Made by a program: the position numbers and the translations under genes. 64,000 bases of DNA from Sulfurimicrobium sp963779055 (GTDB lineage: Bacteria; Pseudomonadota; Gammaproteobacteria; Burkholderiales; Sulfuricellaceae). Of this stretch, positions 52,962 through 61,757 are shown piece after piece (the stretch's first letter is position 1; each line of letters opens with the position of its first letter). The notes below the pieces were generated by a model, which ran no database searches, was not told the DNA's origin, and was given only the letters and a program-made list of their open reading frames with translations. The stretch lies in NCBI GenBank assembly GCA_963779055.1, contig CAVZWN010000004.1:744001-808000 (forward strand), written 5' to 3'.

Positions 52962-53626
52962 AGGCCATGATTCTCGCTGCCGGCCGCGGCGAACGCATGC
53001 GCCCGCTCACCGACACCACCCCCAAGCCGCTGCTGGAAGCCGGCGGCAAACCGCTGATCGTATGGCACATCGAGAATCTCGCCCGTGCCGGAATTCGCGA
53101 ACTGGTCATCAACCATGCCCATCTCGGCCAGCAGATCGAGGCCTACCTGGGGGACGGCAGCCGCTACGGCGTAAGCATTCACTACTCGCCGGAAGCTGAA
53201 GCACTCGAAACTGCAGGAGGCATTGCGAATGCACTCCCCCTGCTGGACAGCGCGCCTTTTCTGGTGGTCAACGGGGATGTGTTTTGCGATTTCGACTATA
53301 CCCAGTTGAGCAAATTACCGGATCAGCAAATTGCCTGCCTGGTACTGGTGGACAATCCGCCTCATCACCCGGCAGGCGATTTTTTTCTGGATGGAGAGAA
53401 AGTTCGTGCGCAAGGCACTCCCCTGCTCACCTTCAGCGGCATCGGCCTCTACCGCCCGCAACTTTTCCATGCCATCCCGCGCGGAACCAAGGCAAAACTG
53501 GCGCCGCTATTGCGTGAAGCCATGGACTGCGGCACAGTAGGCGGCATGCACCATCATGGCCGCTGGGTGGATGTCGGCACACCGCAGCGCCTCGCCGAAC
53601 TGGATCAGAAAATAAGGGTCAATTGA
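52958..53626 (+). CDS. murU: MurNAc-alpha-1-phosphate uridylyltransferase MurU
   Basis: MurU makes UDP-MurNAc from MurNAc-1-phosphate, bypassing the fosfomycin-sensitive MurA step. The 222-residue nucleotidyltransferase starts KAMILAAGRGERMRPLTDTT, followed by PKPLLEAGGKPLI. The metal-binding FLVVNGDVFCDFD and the C-terminal GRWVDVGTPQRL are intact. TTG at 52958, overlapping amgK, matches the family start; ATG at 52967 is the alternative. Confidence 0.9.
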   Translation: MKAMILAAGRGERMRPLTDTTPKPLLEAGGKPLIVWHIENLARAGIRELVINHAHLGQQIEAYLGDGSRYGVSIHYSPEAEALETAGGIANALPLLDSAPFLVVNGDVFCDFDYTQLSKLPDQQIACLVLVDNPPHHPAGDFFLDGEKVRAQGTPLLTFSGIGLYRPQLFHAIPRGTKAKLAPLLREAMDCGTVGGMHHHGRWVDVGTPQRLAELDQKIRVN

Positions 53627-54129
53627 TGCAAGCCAGAAAGCATGTCCTCATTGCCATCGGCATATTGGCGCTGATCGCGGGGTTAGTACTCACTCTGAGC
53701 CAGAAACCGGCTGCGCCGCAGATAAGCCTGAACACCCTGGAGGGAAAACAGATTGCGCTGGAAAGCCTGCGCGGCAAAGTGGTGCTGGTGAATTTCTGGG
53801 CCACCAGCTGTTCCGGCTGCATCAAGGAAATGCCCCATCTGGCAGAAACCTGGCGCAAATTTCATGACCGCGGTCTGGAAGTCGTGGCTGTGGCCATGAG
53901 TTATGACCCGCCGGAGTACGTGCGCAATTACACCCGGCAGAATGCCCTGCCTTTTACCATCGCCCTGGATACCGACGGCAAGGCAGCCCAGGCATTCAAT
54001 CAGGTCAAACTGACGCCGACTACTTTCATTATCGGGAAGGATGGGCATATTCTCCAGCAGACGCTGGGCGAGCTGGATTTCGACAAACTACATACACTAC
54101 TGGAACAACAGTTGGGAGGTGCAGCATGA
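53626..54129 (+). CDS. TlpA-family thioredoxin-like protein (CSGC active site)
   Basis: This 167-residue protein has one N-terminal membrane anchor (about residues 7-24) and a periplasmic thioredoxin fold. The active site is FWATSCSGCIKEMPHLAE, and the cis-proline region is TPTTFIIGKDG. Such proteins reduce disulfides in cytochrome c maturation or envelope proteins. ATG at 53626 shares one base with the murU stop, and the gene overlaps the DinB gene downstream. Its link to MurNAc salvage is by position only. Confidence 0.88.
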   Translation: MQARKHVLIAIGILALIAGLVLTLSQKPAAPQISLNTLEGKQIALESLRGKVVLVNFWATSCSGCIKEMPHLAETWRKFHDRGLEVVAVAMSYDPPEYVRNYTRQNALPFTIALDTDGKAAQAFNQVKLTPTTFIIGKDGHILQQTLGELDFDKLHTLLEQQLGGAA

Positions 54130-54665
54130 TGAACACGCTGAAAAAACATTTCGTTTACCAGACCGATTATCAGCACTGGGCCAACGACGCCCTGTTCGCA
54201 GCGGTGGATGTGCTCGACGAGGCAGCCCGCCAGGATAATCAGGGCATGGTATTCGAGAATATCCACAAGACCCTGAACCACATCCTCGTCGTGACGCGCA
54301 ACTGGATGTCCCGGCTCAAGGGAGATAACCAGGGTACCGGGCGGGAAGAGCTCTATGTTGCCGACTGGAAGGAACTCAAGAACGCACTCCGGCTTGAATT
54401 CCGGGAAGCACAACGCTGGCTGGAAGCGCAACCAGAAAGCTTTTTCGATGCGCAGATCAACTATATCAATACACAAGACCAGCAGAGTCAAATCTGGGTA
54501 CGCGATGCGCTTGCCCACATCATGACCCATGCCGCCCACCTGCGCGGCCAGGTCACCGCCGTTATCGTACGGCTCGGCGCGCCGCCCCCGGAGATGGGTT
54601 TTATCGCCTACAAGCGTGAAATGGAAAAAAGCCTGGAGAATCTGCGCTCGGGCAACAAGACCTAG
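54126..54665 (+). CDS. DinB-family protein
   Basis: This 179-residue protein has a four-helix DinB/YfiT-type fold. Likely metal ligands are H52 in HKTLNHILVVTRNW and two of the histidines in ALAHIMTHAAHLRGQVTA near 131-138. Family members are metal-dependent thiol transferases or have no known activity. It is the last gene of the amgK-murU-tlpA overlapping run and is followed by a convergent gene eight bases later. Confidence 0.85.
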   Translation: MMNTLKKHFVYQTDYQHWANDALFAAVDVLDEAARQDNQGMVFENIHKTLNHILVVTRNWMSRLKGDNQGTGREELYVADWKELKNALRLEFREAQRWLEAQPESFFDAQINYINTQDQQSQIWVRDALAHIMTHAAHLRGQVTAVIVRLGAPPPEMGFIAYKREMEKSLENLRSGNKT

Positions 54666-54672
54666 GGGGCTA

Positions 54673-55215
54673 TCACTCTGCCAGCAGCGGCTCGATCAGT
54701 CCCTTGAGCCGCGCATAGTGAACCTGGCCGCTGATCTTATGGCGCACCACACCCCGCTTGTCGATCACGAAAGAGGTCGGCAGGCGGCTCACCCCGCCGA
54801 AAGCCGAACCACTGGATGCATCGGCCATCGCCACCGGGAAGCGATAGCCCTCCTTCGCCATGAACTCAACTACTGTGGCTGCGGCATCGTCCTGGCTCAA
54901 AGCCAGAATCTCGAAGCCGCGATCACGATAGTCCGTATAAAATTCCTCCATCGCCGGCATCTCATGGCGGCAATACGGGCACCAGGTTGCCCAGAAATTT
55001 ACCAGCACCACTTTGCCGCGCAGCTGTTCCAGACTCACCATGCTCCCGTTCAGCAATCGAACCTGCAACACAGGCGCATTCCGGTCAAGATCGCTGACCC
55101 AGGCCGGTGGGCGAAACCACACATACACGATGGCGCCGAGCAGCAATAGTGTCCAGACATCCGGGCGCCACTTGATCGCCTTAAACCATGCGGATAATTT
55201 TTTCACCATCAGCAT
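54673..55215 (-). CDS. TlpA-family thioredoxin-like protein (CPYC active site)
   Basis: This 180-residue protein has one N-terminal anchor (about residues 20-38) and a periplasmic thioredoxin fold with FWATWCPYCRHEMPAMEEFY and SRLPTSFVIDKRG. The redox motif differs from the neighbouring CSGC protein, so the two probably act on different partners or at different potentials. A second ATG two codons in is an alternative start. It is convergent with the DinB gene. Confidence 0.88.
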   Translation of the reverse strand: MLMVKKLSAWFKAIKWRPDVWTLLLLGAIVYVWFRPPAWVSDLDRNAPVLQVRLLNGSMVSLEQLRGKVVLVNFWATWCPYCRHEMPAMEEFYTDYRDRGFEILALSQDDAAATVVEFMAKEGYRFPVAMADASSGSAFGGVSRLPTSFVIDKRGVVRHKISGQVHYARLKGLIEPLLAE

Positions 55216-55308
55216 CCAGGAAAATCAGCCAGGCAAGCAGCTTGTGTCACAGGAATCCTCTGGGCGTATAATCAGCACCCATCTTACCGTACAAGTTGCA
55301 ACGTCCTC

Positions 55309-55719
55309 ATGCTCTGGATCAAAGCCTTCCACATCATCTTCATCGTTTCCTGGTTTGCCGGGCTGTTTTATCTGCCCAGGCTGTTCGTGAATCATGCCAT
55401 GGATGTGGATGCGGCGACGGCAGAGCGCCTGACGCTGATGGAGCGCAAGCTGTACCGTTTCATGACCCCGCTGGCCGTTCTGGCGCTGGCACTCGGCACC
55501 TGGCTGTGGCTGGGCTACGGATTCAGTGGCGGCTGGCTGCAAGCCAAGCTGGTGCTGGTGGTCGTTCTGATGGTTTACCATCTCTACTGCGGCAAGCTGG
55601 TGGAAGACTTTGCCCGGCAGCGCAACCGTCGCAGCCATATCTTCTACCGCTGGTTCAACGAACTGCCCGTGCTGATTCTGAGTGCAACGGTCATTCTGGT
55701 GGTGGTGAAGCCTTTTTAG
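55309..55719 (+). CDS. hemJ: Protoporphyrinogen IX oxidase HemJ
   Basis: HemJ oxidises protoporphyrinogen IX in bacteria that lack HemG or HemY. The 136-residue membrane protein has four helices with conserved H8 in KAFHIIFIVSWFAGLFYLPR and K80 in QAKLVLVVVLMVYH, both known to be essential in the family. Its stop overlaps the convergent acyl-CoA synthetase gene by four bases. Confidence 0.92.
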   Translation: MLWIKAFHIIFIVSWFAGLFYLPRLFVNHAMDVDAATAERLTLMERKLYRFMTPLAVLALALGTWLWLGYGFSGGWLQAKLVLVVVLMVYHLYCGKLVEDFARQRNRRSHIFYRWFNELPVLILSATVILVVVKPF

Positions 55720-57365
55720 CGCGGATAAAGCTGCATGATTTGCTGCTGGTAGCGCTCTTCTACCGCCTTGCGTCTGACTTTCTGGGTCGGCGTCAGGAGC
55801 CCGTTTTCGACCGTCCATAGCTCACTGACAGCGATCACGCGGCGCACTCTCACATAGCGGGGAAAAGCCTTCAACTGCGCATTGGCGCGCCGGAGCAGTA
55901 CTTTCTCGTCCTGTTCCTGGGTCACTGCCAGCAAAGCGAAGAAAGGCTTACCTTCACCGGCCAGCATCACCTGTTCGAACAGCGGGTCGTCAAGGATGGC
56001 GGTTTCCACGTCCTGGGGTGAAGCTTTCTCGCCATTGGAGAGGATCAGAATATCCTTGCTGCGCCCGCTGATGATGATCTTGCCATCCCTCATCCTGGCC
56101 AGGTCACCCGTATTGAGCCAGCCATCGGCATCCAGGATATTTGCGGTCGCTTCCGGGTTATTCCAGTAACCCAGCATCACCGAAGGGCCGCGCACCAGCA
56201 GTTCACCCACCGTGTTGATGCGGGTTTCGACCTGCGCCAGCGGCGCGCCAACCGTCTCGGGATCATTGTCCCGTTCACGATTTGCCGCTACTACCGGCGC
56301 TGCTTCGGTGAGGCCGTAACCCTGGATCATGTTAAGCCCGAGACCGATAAAAGTGCGCGCAATACGCAGTTCCACCTTGGCACCACCCACCACTGCAAGG
56401 GCGAGGCGCCCACCCAAACGCGCCAGAACCGGCGCAGCGACGATCCGCTGTAGCAGGGCATAAAGCATTTTCTCCGGCCCACTGGCCTGCCCCTTGAAAC
56501 GGCGCCAGCCCAGATGAACTGTCAGGCGAAACAGGGCATGCTTGACCAGGGATTCGGACAGTACCTTTTCCAGCCGTGCCAGAAAGCGCTCGAATACCCG
56601 GGGCACTGCGATCATCACCGTAGGGTGGTGATGGGCGAGATCCTCGCCGATTTGCTGGATGCCACGCGCGTAGGCCACTTTGATACCGGCTGCCAGCGGC
56701 AGGTAATAACCGCAGGTACGCTCGAACATGTGCGACAGGGGTAACAGCGACAGCAGGCTATCGTCGCCATGCAGACTCACCACTTCGCTTGCGGCGGCAA
56801 CGTTGGCCAGAATATTGCCGTGGGACAGCATGACGCCCTTGGAACGGCCGGTGGTGCCTGATGTATAGACGATAGTGGCCAGTGCCTCTGGCGCCAGGGG
56901 TTGCGCCTCAAACTCCGCTACGGCAGAGGGTGGCAGCCAGTTCGCCAGAGCGACGCCGCCTGCAACACCATCCTGCACGCACACCATAGGCGGGAGATCG
57001 GCCGAAAATGCCTGCAGCGCCTGACACTGACGCGCACTCTCCAGCACCAGCAGACGCGCCCCCGAATCGCGCACGCACCAGGCGATGTTTTCCGCATTAT
57101 CTTCCAGATACAGCGGCACCACCACCAGCCCCAGGCCCAGGGCAGCCAGATCCAGCGCCACCCAGTTCACCCCGTTCTTCAGGCACAGGGCCACCCGGTC
57201 ACCGGTCTCCAGCCCTTCGCGGCGCAGGGCCTGCTGCCAGCGCGCAGCCAGCCGGGAGACTTCGGCAGCCGAGTAATCGTGCCATGACTCTCCCTCATAC
57301 TGGCTGTAGAGCATTTTTTCCGGCGTGGAATGATGCCGGACCAGCAATTGGGCCAGATTGGTCAT
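55716..57365 (-). CDS. AMP-dependent acyl-CoA synthetase
   Basis: This 549-residue enzyme is of the long-chain fatty acid CoA ligase type. The AMP-binding block is IVYTSGTTGRSKGVMLSHGN, with MIQGYGLTEAAPV, LNTGDLARM and GRSKDILILSNGEKASPQDV near the C-terminus. It probably activates fatty acids for lipid synthesis or turnover. Exact substrate is not visible. ATG at 57365 is chosen, since the reading upstream has no family similarity. Confidence 0.88.
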   Translation of the reverse strand: MTNLAQLLVRHHSTPEKMLYSQYEGESWHDYSAAEVSRLAARWQQALRREGLETGDRVALCLKNGVNWVALDLAALGLGLVVVPLYLEDNAENIAWCVRDSGARLLVLESARQCQALQAFSADLPPMVCVQDGVAGGVALANWLPPSAVAEFEAQPLAPEALATIVYTSGTTGRSKGVMLSHGNILANVAAASEVVSLHGDDSLLSLLPLSHMFERTCGYYLPLAAGIKVAYARGIQQIGEDLAHHHPTVMIAVPRVFERFLARLEKVLSESLVKHALFRLTVHLGWRRFKGQASGPEKMLYALLQRIVAAPVLARLGGRLALAVVGGAKVELRIARTFIGLGLNMIQGYGLTEAAPVVAANRERDNDPETVGAPLAQVETRINTVGELLVRGPSVMLGYWNNPEATANILDADGWLNTGDLARMRDGKIIISGRSKDILILSNGEKASPQDVETAILDDPLFEQVMLAGEGKPFFALLAVTQEQDEKVLLRRANAQLKAFPRYVRVRRVIAVSELWTVENGLLTPTQKVRRKAVEERYQQQIMQLYPR

Positions 57366-57441
57366 AGAAATTCCTGTCTCCAGCAAGCAGATAGCTGATT
57401 AGTGTATATTCCAGCTTCCCTCATTATCAGATTTTTGCACC

Positions 57442-58596
57442 ATGCCTGAAAATTTCTTCGCCCCCTGTCCGCGCGGACTGGAAAGCGTACTTGTCGCCGA
57501 ACTGGAAGCGCTGGGCGCATCCGGACTGCAAGCCACCGATGGCGGGGCCGCATTCAGCGGACCGTTCGAACTGTGCTACCGCGCCAACCTGGAAAGCCGC
57601 ATTGCCAGCCGCATCCTGTGGCGCGTGGGCAGCGGCCGCTACCGCCGCGAAGAAGACATTTACAAGGCCGCTTACGCCCTGCCCTGGCAGGACTGGTTCG
57701 AAAACTCACGCACCATCATGGTCAAGGTCAGTGCCAAGCGCTGCCCTCTGCAAAGCCTGGACTTCATCACGCTCAAAATCAAGGATGCAGTTTGCGACAA
57801 GTTCCGCAACCAGACCGGCGAACGACCGAGCATCGATACCCACGAACCGGACCTGCGCATCCACGCCTTTCTCGAAGAAGAAAATTTTGCGCTTTACCTC
57901 GACACTTCCGGTCCGGCGCTGTTCAAACGCGGCCTGCGTCGCGCATCCGTGGAGGCGCCGCTGCGCGAGAACCTGGCCGCAGGCATTCTGCACCTTTCCG
58001 GCTGGCAGCCGGGCGAAACCCTGCTTGACCCGATGTGCGGCAGCGGCACTTTCCTCATGGAAGCGGCGCAAATGGCGCTCGATATCGCACCAGGACTGGG
58101 ACGTGCGTTTGCTTTTACAAAACTGAAGAATTTCGATGAGCAAACCTGGGAAAAACTGCGCCAGCAAGCCGGGGCGCGGCGTAAACCAGCACAATTCTGC
58201 CATATTTACGGCAGCGATTTGTATGGCGACGTGCTGAAAGTGGCACGCGAAAACCTCGAAACCGCCGGCCTGCTGGACGCGGTACAGCTCAAACAGTGCA
58301 ACGCACTGGAAATACCGGCCCCCTCGCCACAAGGCGTGCTGGTGACCAACCCGCCCTACGGCGTGAGAATAGGCGAACAGGAAGAACTTGCGGCCATGTA
58401 CCCGGAACTGGGCCATGCACTGAAGCAGAGATTCACCGGCTGGCGCGCCTATTTCTTTACCGCCGATTTCCGGCTGGCGAAACTGATCCGGCTTTCCGCC
58501 TCACGGCGCATCCCGCTTTTTAACGGCCCGCTGGAATGCCGCCTGTTTGAATACAGGATGGTTGCTGGTGGGATGCGACGGGAGAAGTGCGGTTAG
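57442..58596 (+). CDS. THUMP-domain 23S rRNA guanine methyltransferase (RlmL N-half type)
   Basis: This 384-residue protein has an N-terminal ferredoxin-like/THUMP region (ENFFAPCPRGLESVLVAELE, then IMVKVSAKRCP) and a SAM domain with LLDPMCGSGTFLMEAA and catalytic NPPYG near residue 302. It matches the m2G2445 half of E. coli RlmL, whose second methyltransferase half is absent here. Its stop codon lies inside the first unit of a heptanucleotide repeat. Confidence 0.9.
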   Translation: MPENFFAPCPRGLESVLVAELEALGASGLQATDGGAAFSGPFELCYRANLESRIASRILWRVGSGRYRREEDIYKAAYALPWQDWFENSRTIMVKVSAKRCPLQSLDFITLKIKDAVCDKFRNQTGERPSIDTHEPDLRIHAFLEEENFALYLDTSGPALFKRGLRRASVEAPLRENLAAGILHLSGWQPGETLLDPMCGSGTFLMEAAQMALDIAPGLGRAFAFTKLKNFDEQTWEKLRQQAGARRKPAQFCHIYGSDLYGDVLKVARENLETAGLLDAVQLKQCNALEIPAPSPQGVLVTNPPYGVRIGEQEELAAMYPELGHALKQRFTGWRAYFFTADFRLAKLIRLSASRRIPLFNGPLECRLFEYRMVAGGMRREKCG

Positions 58597-58646
58597 CGGT
58601 TAGCGGTTAGCGGTTAGCGGTTAGCGGTTAGCGGTTAGCGGTTAGC
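58589..58646. repeat. Tandem heptanucleotide repeat, eight copies of GCGGTTA
   Basis: Eight perfect units of GCGGTTA run from 58589 to 58644, followed by a partial GC. The first unit contains the TAG stop of the methyltransferase gene and the rest are intergenic. pilU ends on the opposite strand 36 bases later. The tract is short, perfect and not a CRISPR. Copy number is likely to vary by slippage. Confidence 0.95.
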
Positions 58647-58679
58647 AAGATCATAGTACTGCTCACTGCTCACCTGCCC

Positions 58680-59816
58680 TTACACAATACCGAGATGATC
58701 GATACCGGACATCAGATCCTTGTCCTTGGACTCCTGCCCGTGCAATTTGATCTTGAGGCGCAGGTCATTGACTGAATCCGCATTGCGCAGCGCGTCCTCG
58801 TAACTGATGTAGCCAGCCTCGTATAGCTCAAACAGCGACTGGTCGAAAGTCTGCATGCCCAGTTCGCGCGAGCGAGACATGACATCCTTGATCTCGTGCA
58901 CATCCCCTTTGAAAATCAGGTCCGAGATCAGTGGTGAATTAAGCATGATCTCGATCGCAGCGGCACGCCCCTTGCCTTCCTTCATCGGGATCAGGCGTTG
59001 TGAAACAAATGCCTTGAGATTGAGTGAAAGGTCCATCAGCAACTGGTCCCGGCGCTCTTCCGGGAAAAAGTTGATAATCCGGTCCAGCGCCTGATTGGTG
59101 CTGTTGGCATGCAGGGTGGAAAGGCACAGGTGGCCGGTCTCGGCAAAGGCGATGGCGTAATCCATGGTTTCGCGATCGCGGATCTCACCGATCAGGATCA
59201 CATCCGGTGCCTGACGCAAGGTGTTCTTGAGCGCGGCAAACCAGTTGTCGGTGTCCACCCCGACCTCGCGCTGGGTCACGATGCAGTTCTTGTGCTCGTG
59301 TACGTATTCCACCGGGTCTTCGATGGTGATGATGTGGCCGAAGCTGTTTTCATTACGATAACCCACCATCGCTGCCAGAGAGGTGGATTTTCCGGAACCC
59401 GTGCCGCCGACAAAAATCACCAGACCACGCTTGGTCATGGCGACATCCTTGAGCACCTCGGGCAGGCCGAGCTCCTCGAATTTCGGAATCTTGGCCGTAA
59501 TCGTCCGCAGGACGAGCCCTATACGCGACTGCTGCACGAAGGCATTGACGCGGAAACGGCCAATATCCGGCGGGCTGATGGCGAAGTTGCATTCCTTGGT
59601 GGATTCGAACTCGGAAGCCTGCTTGCTGTTCATGATCGCCATCGCCAGTTCCTGCGTATGTGCTGGCGTGAGCGTCTGGTTGGAAACGGGGGTCACCTTG
59701 CCATCCACCTTGATGGCAGGCGGGAAACCGGCGGTAATAAACAGGTCGGAGGCCTTCTTGCTGAGCATCAGCCGCAGCAGATCGTGCATGAATTTCTGGG
59801 CCTGTTCGCGTTCCAT
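58680..59816 (-). CDS. pilU: Type IV pilus retraction ATPase PilU
   Basis: PilU is the PilT paralogue that supports pilus retraction. The 378-residue protein has Walker A GGTGSGKSTSLAAM, the Asp box and Walker B region VILIGEIRDRETMDYAIAFA, and the His box GHLCLSTLHANST. It is longer at the C-terminus than PilT and ends SGIDHLGIV. It follows pilT with an 83-base gap, the usual order. Confidence 0.95.
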   Translation of the reverse strand: MEREQAQKFMHDLLRLMLSKKASDLFITAGFPPAIKVDGKVTPVSNQTLTPAHTQELAMAIMNSKQASEFESTKECNFAISPPDIGRFRVNAFVQQSRIGLVLRTITAKIPKFEELGLPEVLKDVAMTKRGLVIFVGGTGSGKSTSLAAMVGYRNENSFGHIITIEDPVEYVHEHKNCIVTQREVGVDTDNWFAALKNTLRQAPDVILIGEIRDRETMDYAIAFAETGHLCLSTLHANSTNQALDRIINFFPEERRDQLLMDLSLNLKAFVSQRLIPMKEGKGRAAAIEIMLNSPLISDLIFKGDVHEIKDVMSRSRELGMQTFDQSLFELYEAGYISYEDALRNADSVNDLRLKIKLHGQESKDKDLMSGIDHLGIV

Positions 59817-59899
59817 GGTGTTTCCTTTGTATGCTTACCCCCCTCGGCCCACCCTGCAAGTGGGGAAGGATTGCGGAGGGCGTTATGCGGTTCCTGCTT

Positions 59900-60943
59900 T
59901 TAGCCGCCGAAGCTTTCTTTATTCATCGCCTTGGTACGCGCTTCATTCGGCGCAACGACATTGCGCCGGACCAGGTCGGTCAGGCACTGGTCAAGTGTCT
60001 GCATGCCGATATTCTGGCCGGTCTGGATGGCGGAGTACATCTGGGCAATCTTGTTTTCACGGATCAGGTTCCGGATCGCCGGCGTCCCGATCATGATTTC
60101 GTGCGCTGCAACCCGCCCGCTGCCGTCCTTGGTTTTCAGCAGGGTCTGGGCGATAACCGCGCGCAGCGATTCGGACAGCATGGAGCGCACCATTTCCTTT
60201 TCCGCTGCCGGGAACACGTCGATGATCCGGTCAATGGTCTTGGCAGCCGAACTGGTATGCAGGGTGCCGAACACCAGGTGACCGGTTTCAGCCGCAGTTA
60301 GCGCCAGGCGGATGGTCTCAAGGTCGCGCATCTCGCCCACCAGGATAATGTCCGGGTCTTCCCGCAGCGCCGAGCGCAACGCATTGGAGAAAGACAGAGT
60401 ATGCGGCCCGACCTCGCGCTGGTTGATCAGGCAGCGCTTGCTTTCATGTACGAATTCGATCGGGTCTTCCACCGTCAGGATGTGGCCATACTCATTTTCG
60501 TTGATGTGGTTGATCATTGCCGCCAGGGTGGTGGACTTGCCGGAGCCGGTCGGCCCGGTAACCAGCACGATGCCGCGCGGCTGTTCGGAAATATCCTTGA
60601 AAATCGGCGGGCAATTGAGCTGTTCGAGCGTCAGGACTTTCGATGGAATGGTACGGAATACTGCTGCAGCACCCCGGTTCTGATTGTAGGCATTGACGCG
60701 GAAACGGGCCAGCCCCGGGATTTCGAAGGAAAAATCGACCTCCAGATTTTCTTCGTAGAACTTGCGCTGGCCGTCGTTCATGATGTCATACACCATGCCG
60801 TGAACGCCCTTGTGGTCCATCGAATCCACGTTAATGCGCCGCACGTCGCCGTTTACGCGGATCATCGGGGGCAATCCCGCGGAGAGGTGAAGATCCGAGG
60901 CCTTGTTCTTGACCGAGAAGGCGAGTAGATCCGAGATTTCCAT
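59900..60943 (-). CDS. pilT: Type IV pilus retraction ATPase PilT
   Basis: PilT drives pilus retraction and twitching. The 347-residue protein starts MEISDLLAFSVKNKASDLHL and has Walker A GPTGSGKSTTLAAM, VGEMRDLETIRLALTAAETG and GHLVFGTLHTSSAAKTIDRI. The PilT-specific C-terminal AIRNLIRENKIAQM is intact. It is divergent from the yggS-type gene, a common arrangement. Confidence 0.97.
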   Translation of the reverse strand: MEISDLLAFSVKNKASDLHLSAGLPPMIRVNGDVRRINVDSMDHKGVHGMVYDIMNDGQRKFYEENLEVDFSFEIPGLARFRVNAYNQNRGAAAVFRTIPSKVLTLEQLNCPPIFKDISEQPRGIVLVTGPTGSGKSTTLAAMINHINENEYGHILTVEDPIEFVHESKRCLINQREVGPHTLSFSNALRSALREDPDIILVGEMRDLETIRLALTAAETGHLVFGTLHTSSAAKTIDRIIDVFPAAEKEMVRSMLSESLRAVIAQTLLKTKDGSGRVAAHEIMIGTPAIRNLIRENKIAQMYSAIQTGQNIGMQTLDQCLTDLVRRNVVAPNEARTKAMNKESFGG

Positions 60944-61001
60944 TTATAATCCCCTAAGTGCGGTTCCAGGACCGGTTCCATGACCGATAGACAGAGCCAT
61001 T

Positions 61002-61706
61002 ATGACAACAATCATAAGCGCCTTGCAAGCCGTTAAACAATGCATCGAAAGTGCGGCTTTGCAGGCAGGAAGATCACCACATGACATCCGCCTGCTGGCG
61101 GTCAGCAAAACCGTCCCCGCAGAAGCCGTGAAAGAAGCTTTCCAGGCAGGACAGACCGCGTTTGGCGAAAGTTATGTGCAGGAAGCCGTGGCAAAAATTA
61201 CGGCCCTTTCCGGTTTGCCGCTGGAGTGGCATTTCATCGGCCCCTTGCAGAGCAACAAGACGCGCCTGGTCGCCGAGCAATTCAGCTGGGTGCACAGTGT
61301 GGACCGGGCCAGGATCGCCGACCGCCTGTCCTCCGCCAGGCCGGCACATCTGCCACCACTGCAGGTATGCATCGAAGTCAATGTGAGCGGCGAGGCCAGC
61401 AAGGGCGGCGTCGCTCCACAGGAACTGGAAGCGCTGGCGGCTTATGTAAACACCTTGCCGCAGCTGCAACTGCGCGGGCTGATGGCCATCCCCGCTGCGA
61501 CAGACGATATCGCCCTGCAGAAAAAGCAGTTCCGGGCCGTACGCGAGTTGCTGGAAAAGCTGAACCGGCAGAACTTTCAGCTCGACACCCTGTCGATGGG
61601 CATGTCGAACGATCTGGAATCCGCAATTGCAGAAGGCGCCACCATCGTCAGGATAGGATCAGCGATATTCGGTGCCCGCCCTCGGCACATAAAGATAGAA
61701 CCCTGA
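61002..61706 (+). CDS. PLP-binding homeostasis protein, YggS/PLPBP family
   Basis: This 234-residue protein is a single-domain alanine-racemase-like barrel that binds PLP through K36 in IRLLAVSKTVPAEAV. WHFIGPLQSNKTRLV, SVDRARIADRL and LSMGMSNDLESAIAEGATIV are family blocks. It helps balance PLP supply. Its pilT neighbour is typical in proteobacteria, but no shared function is known. Confidence 0.95.
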   Translation: MTTIISALQAVKQCIESAALQAGRSPHDIRLLAVSKTVPAEAVKEAFQAGQTAFGESYVQEAVAKITALSGLPLEWHFIGPLQSNKTRLVAEQFSWVHSVDRARIADRLSSARPAHLPPLQVCIEVNVSGEASKGGVAPQELEALAAYVNTLPQLQLRGLMAIPAATDDIALQKKQFRAVRELLEKLNRQNFQLDTLSMGMSNDLESAIAEGATIVRIGSAIFGARPRHIKIEP

Positions 61707-61719
61707 GTAATGCCGCACC

Positions 61720-61725
61720 TATAAT
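61720..61725 (+). promoter_or_regulatory. Possible -10 box ahead of mgtE
   Basis: A perfect TATAAT lies 33 bases before the mgtE ATG. The matching -35 position (around 61697-61702) is poor. If used, transcription would start near 61732, which would rule out the upstream ATG at 61728 and leaves no room for a magnesium riboswitch. Confidence 0.35.
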
Positions 61726-61757
61726 AGATGCTTCGTACCGTAGCCAGCGAACCCGCC

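Noticed and set aside
58589..58646. CRISPR-like array at the heptanucleotide repeat
   Set aside because: Units are seven bases with no spacers, and no cas genes are present anywhere in the window.
61707..61757. Magnesium riboswitch ahead of mgtE
   Set aside because: Only about 50 bases separate the previous gene from mgtE, too little for the known magnesium-sensing leaders.
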